The notes under the pieces are model-generated. The model was not told the origin of the DNA, searched no databases, and saw only the letters and a list, made by a program, of their open reading frames with translations. The position numbers were made by a program, and so were the translations under genes. Positions 52,345 to 61,254 of a DNA stretch of 64,000 bases are shown here, piece by piece. Location: positions 1-64,000 of the forward strand of contig DATGZN010000007.1 in assembly GCA_035297145.1 (NCBI GenBank), given 5' to 3'. Within the stretch, counting starts at the first letter, position 1. The number at the start of each line of letters is the position of its first letter. The stretch is from QHXW01 sp035297145 (GTDB lineage Bacteria; Acidobacteriota; Terriglobia; Bryobacterales; Bryobacteraceae).

Positions 52345-54524
52345 ATCGACGGCCGCACCTATTGCGATCGGTGTTCATCCTGGCCTGCTGTTTTGCTTCC
52401 AGGGCCATGGCGCAGCATTCTGAAGGCGAAGACCTGGATTTCCTGCACGGATTGAGCGAGTATGAGCAAATCCGGCGCATGCTTCCCGAATACATGGAGC
52501 GGGAAGCGCAGTCCCTGATTCGTGAGCGCCAACACTCCCTCGACGTTTCCACACCAGAGGGCCTGGCGCGCCGCCGTGCCTATGTACGCGAGCGCATCCT
52601 CCACGCCATAGGCGGGCTGCCGGACCGCACACCGCTCAATGCCCGCACCGTGGAAACGCTCCAGCGGGACGGCTATCGCATCGAAAAAGTGATTTTTGAA
52701 AGCCAGCCGCACTTTTATGTCGCGGCGAATCTCTATTTGCCCGCTACTGGTGAAGGTCCGTTCCCGGCTGTTCTATATCCTTTGGGCCATGAACTCGGGG
52801 GCAAAGCTAATCCAACATGGCAGCAGATGCTGGTCACTCTCGCGCGGCGGGGTTACGTTGCACTCACGTGGGACACGCTGGGGCAGGGGGAACGTGTACA
52901 GATCTACGACGACGACCTTGGCGACTCGAAGCTGCGTGGTTCCACCACGGAACACACCATCCAGGGAACGCAATGCCTGCTCACCGGTGACGCCATCGCC
53001 CGCTACACCATTTGGGACGGCATCCGCGCGTTGGACTATTTGCTTTCCCGGAAAGAAGTCGACCCCGCTCGCGTCGCGGTCACCGGAAATTCCGGCGGCG
53101 GCACGCATTCGGCCTACCTGGCGGCTCTGGACGATCGCATAAAAATTGTCGCGCCATCGTGCTACATAACCTCCTGGCATTGGATGATGAAGACGCTCGG
53201 GCCGCAAGACGCCGAGCAGGTATTTCCCCGCTGGCTCGCCGATGGGCTCGATTACCCCGATTTCATTTATGCGGCCGCCCCAAAACCGTACCTGATGCTT
53301 TCTGCAATCCGTGATTTCTTCCCCATTGATGGAGCGCGCGAGACATTTCACGAAGCCCAGCAGTTCGCGAACGTCCGAATGTTCGAAGCGGACGACGGTC
53401 ACGGTTACTCGCAACCGCGCCGTATGGCGGCTTACGATTGGCTCTCCCGGCACTTTCGCGATCGCGAAGATACAGCCCCCGAGGCGCCGGTTATTCCGGA
53501 GTCCGCCGAGACGCTCTACTGCACCGCGACGGGTCAGGTTACGACTTCGCTAGGGGGAGAGACTGTCTTTTCGTTAAATCGCGCGCGTGCCGAGCGTTTG
53601 CGCCAGAATCGGTCGCAGCCGGCCGATGCAGCCAGTTTAGGCGCATGGCAAAACAAAGTGCGTACCGCGGCTATCACACGGACCGGTTTTCGACCGGCCT
53701 CCGGAACCGTGTCGAGCACAGGCTATGGAACCTTGCGGCGCGAAGGTTATCGCATCGAGAAACTCACGTACGAAAGCGAGCCGGGCATTTTGATTCCTGC
53801 TCTCCTGTATTTTCCGGAATCCGACAATGCGAGAAGACCTGCGGTCATCATCGCCGATGGCCAAGGCAAGTCTGCCGCGGCGAAGCCCGCAGAGGAACTG
53901 GCGCGCAGTGGTGTGATCGTGCTCAGTGTCGACCTCCGCGGCATGGGTGAAACAAAAATTGCACCCGATGTAAACGACACCGATTCCTACCGGTACTTCG
54001 GAGACTACGAAGACGGCATGACAGCGATTTTGATGAACCGTACTCTCGCCGGCATGCGCGCGCGCGACATCCTCCGGGGCGTGGACCTGCTTGCCGCGAG
54101 AGACGACGTCGATCCAAACCGTTTGAGCGGCATCGGCAGGAACGGGGCCGCCGTTCCGCTGCTGTACGCGGGCGTGTTCGATACCCGGCTCCGATCGATT
54201 GCGCTCGAAGGCATGCTCGTTTCGTATGACGCGGTGGTGACTACGCGGATCCACCGCCTCATATTCGAGCAGATCGTGCCCGGCGCGCTGGCGGATTTCG
54301 ATCTGCCTGACTTAGCCGCTGCAATCGCGCCGCGCGCCGTGTGGATCTCGGACGCGATCACACCCGCGGGTGCGTCCGTCACGCACGACGAGCTGGTGAA
54401 GGCTTACAGCTCAACCTCGAGAGCATTTCAACTCGCCGGAGCACCCGGCGCACTGCATTTGCAACATCCGCGTTTGGACGACGAACACGCCGCTGAGCAT
54501 TATCGCGACCTGTTCAATCGGTAA
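52338..54524 (+). CDS. Secreted tandem alpha/beta-hydrolase (acetyl-xylan-esterase-like) with degenerate second domain
   Basis: The 728-residue protein has a signal peptide (LLRSVFILACCFASRAMAQ) and two alpha/beta-hydrolase units. Unit 1 (about residues 105-375) is like acetyl xylan esterase/dienelactone hydrolase: YVALTWDTLGQGER, nucleophile S252 in VTGNSGGGTHS, and the catalytic His H355 in DDGHGYSQ. Unit 2 (about 460-725) repeats the fold (GYRIEKLTYESEPGILIPALLYFP, VIVLSVDLRGMGET), but the nucleophile elbow reads GRNGA with N602 where Ser is expected. Unit 2 is probably non-catalytic. A homologue with the same design is encoded at the right edge of the window. A role in removing acyl groups from glycans is inferred. 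Confidence 0.78.
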   Translation: MLNRRPHLLRSVFILACCFASRAMAQHSEGEDLDFLHGLSEYEQIRRMLPEYMEREAQSLIRERQHSLDVSTPEGLARRRAYVRERILHAIGGLPDRTPLNARTVETLQRDGYRIEKVIFESQPHFYVAANLYLPATGEGPFPAVLYPLGHELGGKANPTWQQMLVTLARRGYVALTWDTLGQGERVQIYDDDLGDSKLRGSTTEHTIQGTQCLLTGDAIARYTIWDGIRALDYLLSRKEVDPARVAVTGNSGGGTHSAYLAALDDRIKIVAPSCYITSWHWMMKTLGPQDAEQVFPRWLADGLDYPDFIYAAAPKPYLMLSAIRDFFPIDGARETFHEAQQFANVRMFEADDGHGYSQPRRMAAYDWLSRHFRDREDTAPEAPVIPESAETLYCTATGQVTTSLGGETVFSLNRARAERLRQNRSQPADAASLGAWQNKVRTAAITRTGFRPASGTVSSTGYGTLRREGYRIEKLTYESEPGILIPALLYFPESDNARRPAVIIADGQGKSAAAKPAEELARSGVIVLSVDLRGMGETKIAPDVNDTDSYRYFGDYEDGMTAILMNRTLAGMRARDILRGVDLLAARDDVDPNRLSGIGRNGAAVPLLYAGVFDTRLRSIALEGMLVSYDAVVTTRIHRLIFEQIVPGALADFDLPDLAAAIAPRAVWISDAITPAGASVTHDELVKAYSSTSRAFQLAGAPGALHLQHPRLDDEHAAEHYRDLFNR

Positions 54525-54543
54525 GCCGCGGGGTTGACCGCGA

Positions 54544-56553
54544 TCACCTCGTCTTGAGCTCCACGTATCCGTGCCGTTCCAGGAACTTGAAATAGCCAAC
54601 AAAATCGAATTTGTCACCCGCGTTCAGATCGAGGCGCGTTAGACGGATCACATCGGCCAGGTTGCGTTCGCCGTCGCACCAGTAAAGAGCGGCGATCACA
54701 GTTTCATCCCAAGCGCCCGACGGGTAGCCTTCTCGCTCGTCCGGATGGATCTCGTCTAGCGGAATCGTTCCAAATCGCTTGCGCTTGACCACAATATGCG
54801 CAGCTTCGTCCTGTTGACGATCGGCTTCCATGCGCGGCTCGACGGCTTGCGTAAGACCGATTTGTGACGCTCTTTGATTCGCGGCCGCGCGCAAACGCGC
54901 CACCTGGGCATCTCCGTAATGTTTCAGATCTTCGGCCAAGGGGCGTAAGGTGGGACGCGCGCTGTCAGCGCTACTCGCCCCAACCAGGCGCAGCACGGAA
55001 AGGACGGATTGGGTTTCGCGATTGACCGAATAGTGGATCTTCTCGGTGCCCCTTGCCAGCAGCCTCGACAGCTCTTGTCCACTCGGTGCGTGGAGAGCCC
55101 CGTCAATGAAGGGTGCGGCCGCGCTGAGGATTTGCTCATGCCCCCGGTTCGCCGCCAGTTCCGCGAGCCAAAAAATATCGGCCTCGCCCGCACTGGCTAG
55201 CGTGTAGAGATATGTAGCATTGACAATCACCAGGTCGCGCAAGGAACGTACATCGACCTTGTCGGGAGTGTCTTCACTGTTATGGTGGGTAGTGACTCCG
55301 GTCCCGCTGTAGGGCCACACCGTGGGCACTCCGACGGTTAGCTCTGCCAGATACGTATCGGTCCCTACCATGAACTCATGCCAGTGCCAGGGCCGGCTGA
55401 CGGTCGGGAAATACAATTCGGCAACGTGCAGTACAAAGGCGTCAACGTACGATTTGGCTACGTGCGGATTCATATAAAAGGTGTACTCCGTCCCGGCCAG
55501 ATCGTAGGGCGCGGCTGGTGTATCCACCGTCATCGCGGCGACAGTTCGCTTCATGCGCTCAGCGTGCGTCGCGACATACGGCATAGAGCCGTACATCTCA
55601 CCCATGAGCAGAATGCGGATCGTACGTTTCGGCCGGCCGAGTTTGCCGGTGGCGATCAAACGATTGAGCGTCGCCAGCGATTCGAGTTGCGCTGCCACGC
55701 CCGTTGCGTTGTCCTGCGCTCCCTGCTCGGAGCTGTGGCCGAGCGTCAGCACTTCTTCATCCGGTTCCGCGCCCGGAATTACTCCCGTCACGTACGGGTA
55801 TACGCCCGAGTAATAACGTGTGTCCACCGCCGCATGAGCACGCACGGTCTGCCCGGCCGCGAGCCGCTGGCGCACAAATTCGGCTTGCCGCGGTGTGATC
55901 GAGAAACAAATCAATGGTGTGCTCGATTTCGTGAATGCCCACCCGTTGTCGCCCCAGGCATTTATCCATTGCCGGCCATCCTTAAGCTCCGGATTTTCGG
56001 TGAAAGTATTGATCGCGCCGAGCACGCCTTTTTTCACAAGATTCCATTTGAGATTGGCGGGGTTCTGCTTGGTGAGAACCAACTTGCCGCGCATATCGCC
56101 GTTTTCATTCCATTCGACGATTTCTGCCGTCGTGCCTCCCGGCGGCGTCGGCCCGCTCCACATACCCAACGAAGACGGAACTTTCTCGTAATCCACCAGG
56201 ACGCGAAACTCGGCGGGGACGTCCTCGCCCAGAAGCTCGAGCCGCGCATGCTTCGCATCCCAGGCAAGCGGCTCCGTCCAGAAACCAAATTGCGTGACAC
56301 CGTCGGCAGGCGCGCCGAGCTCCTCGACATTTTGCAAACCAGCTTCGGCCATGGCCTGCTTGAGGTATTTCGCCGTCTCCTGAAACTTGGGAAAAGTGAA
56401 CCAACGGTCGGTGGAGTAGACCCGGCGCATGTACGCCATCGCCTCGTCAGGTTTCACTCCCGAGCGGACCTGGTCCAGAACGGTCTGGACATTCACCTGC
56501 GGCGAGGCTGTTCCTGGCAGGAGAACCAGCAGCGCCACACTGAGCTTGGTCAT
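54544..56553 (-). CDS. Secreted M28-family zinc metallopeptidase
   Basis: The 669-residue protein has a signal peptide (MTKLSVALLVLLPGTASPQ) and an N-terminal PA-like insert. The M28 catalytic region begins at about residue 255: YPYVTGVIPGAEPDEEVLTLGHSSEQGAQDNATG provides zinc ligands H273 and D281, E319 lies in LLMGEMYGS, and HHNSEDTPDKV supplies the last His. The catalytic core thus resembles aminopeptidase Y-type enzymes that release N-terminal residues. About 110 extra residues at the C-terminus resemble a winged-helix fold (EIHPDEREGYPSGAWDETVIAALYWCDGERNLADVIRLTRL). It is the last gene of a coupled chain; its ATG overlaps the upstream stop by 4 bp. Confidence 0.82.
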   Translation of the reverse strand: MTKLSVALLVLLPGTASPQVNVQTVLDQVRSGVKPDEAMAYMRRVYSTDRWFTFPKFQETAKYLKQAMAEAGLQNVEELGAPADGVTQFGFWTEPLAWDAKHARLELLGEDVPAEFRVLVDYEKVPSSLGMWSGPTPPGGTTAEIVEWNENGDMRGKLVLTKQNPANLKWNLVKKGVLGAINTFTENPELKDGRQWINAWGDNGWAFTKSSTPLICFSITPRQAEFVRQRLAAGQTVRAHAAVDTRYYSGVYPYVTGVIPGAEPDEEVLTLGHSSEQGAQDNATGVAAQLESLATLNRLIATGKLGRPKRTIRILLMGEMYGSMPYVATHAERMKRTVAAMTVDTPAAPYDLAGTEYTFYMNPHVAKSYVDAFVLHVAELYFPTVSRPWHWHEFMVGTDTYLAELTVGVPTVWPYSGTGVTTHHNSEDTPDKVDVRSLRDLVIVNATYLYTLASAGEADIFWLAELAANRGHEQILSAAAPFIDGALHAPSGQELSRLLARGTEKIHYSVNRETQSVLSVLRLVGASSADSARPTLRPLAEDLKHYGDAQVARLRAAANQRASQIGLTQAVEPRMEADRQQDEAAHIVVKRKRFGTIPLDEIHPDEREGYPSGAWDETVIAALYWCDGERNLADVIRLTRLDLNAGDKFDFVGYFKFLERHGYVELKTR

Positions 56554-57110
56554 TTCACATTCCCCTGCGGATCAATCGGTTGTTGTGTGACCGCTTCGAC
56601 CAAGCCTACGATGTCGCCCAGGCTGTCGTAGACCGGCGCGAGCACCGAAACCCATCCCGGTTTTTCTGAGACAGTCACGCGGTGCCCCGTTTCCAGCACC
56701 TGCTTCATGGATGGAATCATGTCCTGGTAAAGCGCTCCCCAGGGCCAGAACTGACTCAACTCGTTGGTGTTGCGAATGACGATGCGCACCTTCTCCGGAT
56801 GCCCGGCAACCGGCATCCACAAGTTCACATCGCAAGGAAATGGAGCGAGATGCGAGAGCCGGATCAGCGTCTTCTTGACTGGGATGAAGGCTTCATCGTT
56901 GACTTCGTAGTTGTCCCCCGCAACCCACTGGTCCCGCGGATCGTTCTTGAACATGAATTCGAGCGCGCGCAGTGTCACAATGCGGCGGCACGCGTCGCCA
57001 TCCACCATCACCGACGCGATGCGCGCCACATCATCCAGCTCGCGCGCGACACCTCGGCCGGCGGCTGCGAGCGGCGCCACCAGCACAAATGTAAGCAGTA
57101 GACCCTTCAT
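56550..57110 (-). CDS. Small secreted protein with Cache-like sensor domain
   Basis: ATG 57110 overlaps the upstream stop by 4 bp and begins a signal peptide (MKGLLLTFVLVAPLAAAG). The 186-residue protein ends with PGWVSVLAPVYDSLGDIVGLVEAVTQ, the strand-turn-strand pattern of periplasmic Cache/PDC sensor domains. The middle has VMVDGDACRRIVTLRALEFMFKNDPRD and MPVAGHPEKVRIVIRNTNELSQFWPWG. There is no membrane anchor, kinase or chemotaxis domain, so this would be a free periplasmic ligand-binding domain. Both neighbours are hydrolases, so it may bind a released product. Assignment is tentative. Confidence 0.55.
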   Translation of the reverse strand: MKGLLLTFVLVAPLAAAGRGVARELDDVARIASVMVDGDACRRIVTLRALEFMFKNDPRDQWVAGDNYEVNDEAFIPVKKTLIRLSHLAPFPCDVNLWMPVAGHPEKVRIVIRNTNELSQFWPWGALYQDMIPSMKQVLETGHRVTVSEKPGWVSVLAPVYDSLGDIVGLVEAVTQQPIDPQGNVK

Positions 57111-58927
57111 TTCTGTCCGTTCCTCTCCGCTGCGAGCCGCATCACGTACTGCCGGACGCGGGCCCACGCTTCCGGATCGATGTGCTCGAGATGGCGCATC
57201 GCAGGTTTGGCGGCTTCGTCAAGCGCCGTGCCGCTCCATTCGTAGGTGGGTTTGTCCGCAAATGCCGGACGTCGATTCCACCACTCAGCCGGTGTCGTAT
57301 GGTTGTACAGCCGAGCCGCTTCGGTTTTCAGGTCCTCTTCTTTGAGCTTCTGTCCGGCGAAGCTCGCCAGCAGCGTTAGTTCCTCTACCGCGTTCCGCTG
57401 GATTTTCAACCGCACACTCGGAATGGGTCCGGCAATCCCGAACCGGTCGCCCGAATAGACCAGCGCTGTGGCGCCGCCATCGAAGTGGAACCAGGGGTCG
57501 CTGCCTGCGCTCACGGTGAGCCAGTGCACGAAACCTCCAACTCCGCGCATCCAACCCTCGAGCGGGAACTGCGTGATGGTGGAAGCCGGTTCCGTGACCG
57601 CCGGCGGTCCCGAATAAAACCAGATCACATCCCCGCGCTCGCGCAGCATGGCCGAAGCGCGCGGCAGCCAACTCAGAATGTCGCGGCTCGCCACCCACAT
57701 ATTCACGACGCCGCCGAGATCTTTGAACTGCTGTTCCATATCCCAACTCACATCTGCGCGGAACACGAACTTGACCGGTGAGTCCGCCGGAACGGCCTTT
57801 TTCAAAAGCCGGCCGTATTCCAGGAGGTAGCGGTTATCCGCCGGGAAACGCACCTCGTCACCGTCCCACGGAAAACCCATATAGCGCTTTTTATGATTGA
57901 AGAACAGCTCGAACCGCGTGCCCGTCCAACCTTTCTCGCGGAAATGACGCTCCATCTCCGAAACGACGTTTACAAATTCCGTTTCGTATCCCGGTTCCCC
58001 CCAATTGACGAATGTTGCCGGCCACTCAGGATTCACTGGTAGATACACGAACGGGATCGGCCGCGCGCCGCGCCGAGTGCCGGCAAACGCCGAGCCATCG
58101 AGCAGTGGACCGTAATGCCGATCGTAAAGATCCCAGTTCGCGATGTGCCGCTTTCGTCCCGAGCCTTCGAGCGCAGGGGCGAACTCCGGCCCAACCTTGC
58201 CTGCGTGACCGTAACCGAGCTGATGGAAAATACCCCGATGCTCGTAGAAGATCCGGTGATAGGAATGTATGAGCCGGAAGAACTCGTCGCTCCGAAAGAA
58301 TCCATCGCCCAACTTCCTGCTGAGACTCGGGTAATCGTCCGCCAGCCACGACGTGCCGTACGAGTTGTGATCCATCAGCAGCACATCATCGTTCGGAATG
58401 GTCGCCGGCAGAACAGAAATCTCAATGTTCAGTTCGCTGGTCTCGCCCCCGGCTTGCAGAATTGCTCGTTCGTGAAACGTTTTGGGCTCGGCATCCGGTG
58501 GAATCCAGAAATCAACCAAAAAAGCCTGTGCTGTCTGTTTTTCGATGCGGTTGTCCGGCTCGGGCATCGCCGAATGGTATGGCTGTTGAACCGGTATCAA
58601 GGCGTCCGGAAAATATTGCTTATTAGATTCAGTGAGATGAAACCACTCACAGAATAATTCTGCCTGCGGCCCAAACTGCGCGGGATAAGATCGCAGCGTG
58701 AGGGTGTATGGCCCGGGCCGAGACATTTTCACGACCAGGTGAAACGAAACATGTCCGCCACGCGCGCCTTCCAATTTCACGCTATTTGAGAAGCCACCGG
58801 AGCCGCCGTCCGCCGCAACGATGCCGCCAAACGGGTCGGGGCGCAGATATTCAGGCGTGGCTTCGAGGCGGCTGGTCTGAGCTGCAAGCGGGACACACGC
58901 CATCAACAGCAGGCATTTCATTTTCAC
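57107..58927 (-). CDS. Secreted DUF4091 (GH123-like) protein
   Basis: The 606-residue protein has a signal peptide (MKMKCLLLMACVPLAAQ). A beta-sandwich (residues 30-175; GGHVSFHLVVKMSRPGPYTLTLRSYPAQFG, QAFLVDFWIPPDAEPKTFHERAIL) leads to a barrel-like region with LMDHNSYGTSWL, IPFVYLPVNPEWPATFVNWG and GWTGTRFELFFNHKKR. The DUF4091-type end follows (GDVIWFYSGPPAVTEPAST, VGGFVHWLTVSAGSDPW). This build resembles GH123 N-acetylgalactosaminidases and their DUF4091 relatives; catalytic residues cannot be fixed by eye. It overlaps GH20 upstream and the Cache-like gene downstream by 4 bp each, so the three are translated together. Confidence 0.75.
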   Translation of the reverse strand: MKMKCLLLMACVPLAAQTSRLEATPEYLRPDPFGGIVAADGGSGGFSNSVKLEGARGGHVSFHLVVKMSRPGPYTLTLRSYPAQFGPQAELFCEWFHLTESNKQYFPDALIPVQQPYHSAMPEPDNRIEKQTAQAFLVDFWIPPDAEPKTFHERAILQAGGETSELNIEISVLPATIPNDDVLLMDHNSYGTSWLADDYPSLSRKLGDGFFRSDEFFRLIHSYHRIFYEHRGIFHQLGYGHAGKVGPEFAPALEGSGRKRHIANWDLYDRHYGPLLDGSAFAGTRRGARPIPFVYLPVNPEWPATFVNWGEPGYETEFVNVVSEMERHFREKGWTGTRFELFFNHKKRYMGFPWDGDEVRFPADNRYLLEYGRLLKKAVPADSPVKFVFRADVSWDMEQQFKDLGGVVNMWVASRDILSWLPRASAMLRERGDVIWFYSGPPAVTEPASTITQFPLEGWMRGVGGFVHWLTVSAGSDPWFHFDGGATALVYSGDRFGIAGPIPSVRLKIQRNAVEELTLLASFAGQKLKEEDLKTEAARLYNHTTPAEWWNRRPAFADKPTYEWSGTALDEAAKPAMRHLEHIDPEAWARVRQYVMRLAAERNGQK

Positions 58928-61251
58928 AATTCCCGATTCGCCGGCTGGCTGTGCAGAGTCGTCATATCCTGCCAGTCGAACTTTCCTTCGCGCACGGGCA
59001 ACCTGTGGTCGGCGGCGTAGCGGTTTCTAACTTCTTGCACGTGATTGAACCAGTCACCGAATGGCAGCGAGAATTCCCGCTCGATCAAGTAAACCAAGCC
59101 CTCCTGTCGGCGGCGTGCGGCTTCCGTGCTTTGTGTGTCGACAAAACTCTGCGGCGCGCGCGCCGCGTGCCGGCCGTTGCCCTCGCGAACTCTGGGAAAC
59201 CAAGTCTGGTACCAGATGTCCGTCGCGTCATGCAGTGCCTGATTGCGCTCGTCGCGAATTTTACCACCGGCGTCGAGCGCCTGGTCAAGAGCGGCGACGG
59301 CATCTGCATAGTGTAGTTTGCTGGCGTTTTCCTGCGCTTTCTCCAGATCCTTGCCCACCTCTTCGAGATCCTTGAACATCAGCAGATTCTGGCGGCATAG
59401 TTGCGCGATTGAGAGATAAACCTCAAGATTGTGACGATTGAATTGGACAGACGCCAGATTCGAGTACAGCAGATTGAGCAACTCGTCGTTCTCAACGAGG
59501 AATTTTGATGCCAGTTCCAGGCGTCGGGCATTTTCCTGAAGCCAGTTCGTCGCCAGATGGAAATAATCGGCGGCAGGGACCGGGGGGAGCGGCAAGGTAG
59601 ACTTGTGTGGCGTGAAAGGACCAATGCCGTACGAATAACCGAAGACGAGCGGCCCACCGGGCTGGCTATCCCAGCTAGTGGCCCAGAATTGCGCTTGTGT
59701 GCTCATCAATTGATAAAGGCGGCCCATCCCGGTCGCGCCGGCGCCGTAAAACAGCCGGTAGAAGCTGTGCGTGATCTCGTGCGGATCGGGGGAACCGGGA
59801 TGCCAGGCGGCAGACGCACCGACGGCATAACCCAACCAGAATGTTTCCGGGTGAGGACCCAGATCGCCCCAGGCAAAAATGCCAGCCCCAACGATATTGG
59901 CTTCCTGCCGCGCGGAAGCGTAGGAAATCTCATTGAAGACTTTTGTGGCGCGTTCGTCGGTGGCACGAGGATGTAGCTGTTCCGCCGGCGACAGGACGTA
60001 GTACGACGGAAACATCGGGTCGTCCGGCAGAGTGTTGGTGTAAATAATTTGCGGAATGCCGCGTGCGCGGAAAGCTTTGTTGTAGGCCGTGCTGTAGACC
60101 TCCCCGTTGATCAGGCCAGATGGCAGCGAAGGAATGTCTTCTGCCTGCATTGGCTCCTCACCCCAAAAAATAACCGTACGCCCGTGATCGCGCAGGTACC
60201 CCGCGGTTTTCTGGGTAAATTCCACCCACAGTTTGCTGGGACTCCCCAACTCTTTGGCCCGCTGGGCTTCGTGGCATTGATCGTTGTCGGCCTTGCCAAT
60301 GAACCAGGCTTCATCGGTCGACAAGAGGAAGTACTTCACGCCTTTGTTGGCATCGATCAAGTCTTGGAACATTCCCTCGAGTAGTTTGTATGTTTCGGGA
60401 TTGGTGGAACACATCTGGAACGTGGTTTCGGGAAACTCCCGAAGCTTGGCGTACTCGTCATGATCCAGAATGAAGTTCACATGGGCGGGCCCGTCCAGAT
60501 ACGGGATTACCTGAACGTAGTAGCGCAGTCCGTAATCGGTTAACTCCTGGAGCTGCGCTGGAGCAAGGGCAGACGGGTCGACCAGCGCCGGTGCGCTCTT
60601 GTATTCGAAGTGCTGATTCAGACGGAGCACGAGGGCATTTACTTTGAAGAAGGCCGCCCGGCGAATGGCCTGCTTGATGACATCGAGATGGTCGAGGTGC
60701 TCCAGTTCGTCCCAGAAAACCTCACGCAGTCCCAGGTCGGGCCAATCCACGATCTGGCCTGCCGGCAGCCACAACTTGCCCCTCTCAGGCTTCACTAATT
60801 GAACCAGAGTCTCGACGCCGTAAAACAATCCAGGCTGCGCGTTTGCGGTGATGCGGATACGTTCCGGCGCTAATTCCAGACGGTAGGCCTGCTCGGCCAA
60901 CGCGGCTTTATTGGCGTCCGTGGCCGGCCCGATCTCCACAGCCCCGGGGTGGATCGCCAGCTCGACAACTTTTCCCTTTCCGTGGTCCGCCAGGGTCAGG
61001 CCGTGACGCTCGGCGAGTTGCTCCTTCAGAGTGACCAGAGCTACATTGCCCGAGCGTACGCCATCGCCTGGCTCCAAGCGCCATCCGTCGTCGAATGGAA
61101 AATCCGCGCCTTTCAGATCCAATGTCTGGGGCTGCGGAATGAGTGTGTAACCGCGAACGTAAAGCGCGGATGGCACCTCGGCGCGGGCTGAGGCGAGGAG
61201 AACCGCAGTGCACAAGATCGTCGACTTTTTATTCGCAATCATTTTGTTCAC
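58924..61251 (-). CDS. GH20-family beta-N-acetylhexosaminidase
   Basis: The 775-residue protein has a signal peptide (ILCTAVLLASARAE), a GH20b-type N-terminal domain (residues 30-165: LAEQAYRLELAPERIRITANAQPGLFYGVETLVQLV) and a catalytic (beta/alpha)8 barrel. The acidic pair of substrate-assisted GH20 enzymes is D313-E314 in FLLSTDEAWF. VIPYLDGPAHVNFILDHDEYAKLREFPE precedes it, and IIYTNTLPDDPMF and GIFAWGDLGPHPETFWLGYA follow. About 200 helical residues follow the barrel. It removes terminal N-acetylhexosamine from glycans in the periplasm or outside. It starts 3 bp after the P1 peptidase stop and overlaps the DUF4091 gene. Confidence 0.85.
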   Translation of the reverse strand: MNKMIANKKSTILCTAVLLASARAEVPSALYVRGYTLIPQPQTLDLKGADFPFDDGWRLEPGDGVRSGNVALVTLKEQLAERHGLTLADHGKGKVVELAIHPGAVEIGPATDANKAALAEQAYRLELAPERIRITANAQPGLFYGVETLVQLVKPERGKLWLPAGQIVDWPDLGLREVFWDELEHLDHLDVIKQAIRRAAFFKVNALVLRLNQHFEYKSAPALVDPSALAPAQLQELTDYGLRYYVQVIPYLDGPAHVNFILDHDEYAKLREFPETTFQMCSTNPETYKLLEGMFQDLIDANKGVKYFLLSTDEAWFIGKADNDQCHEAQRAKELGSPSKLWVEFTQKTAGYLRDHGRTVIFWGEEPMQAEDIPSLPSGLINGEVYSTAYNKAFRARGIPQIIYTNTLPDDPMFPSYYVLSPAEQLHPRATDERATKVFNEISYASARQEANIVGAGIFAWGDLGPHPETFWLGYAVGASAAWHPGSPDPHEITHSFYRLFYGAGATGMGRLYQLMSTQAQFWATSWDSQPGGPLVFGYSYGIGPFTPHKSTLPLPPVPAADYFHLATNWLQENARRLELASKFLVENDELLNLLYSNLASVQFNRHNLEVYLSIAQLCRQNLLMFKDLEEVGKDLEKAQENASKLHYADAVAALDQALDAGGKIRDERNQALHDATDIWYQTWFPRVREGNGRHAARAPQSFVDTQSTEAARRRQEGLVYLIEREFSLPFGDWFNHVQEVRNRYAADHRLPVREGKFDWQDMTTLHSQPANREL

Positions 61252-61254
61252 GAT

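Noticed and set aside
55378..56631. 417-codon open frame on the plus strand
   Set aside because: It is antisense to the M28 peptidase gene with no recognisable protein features.
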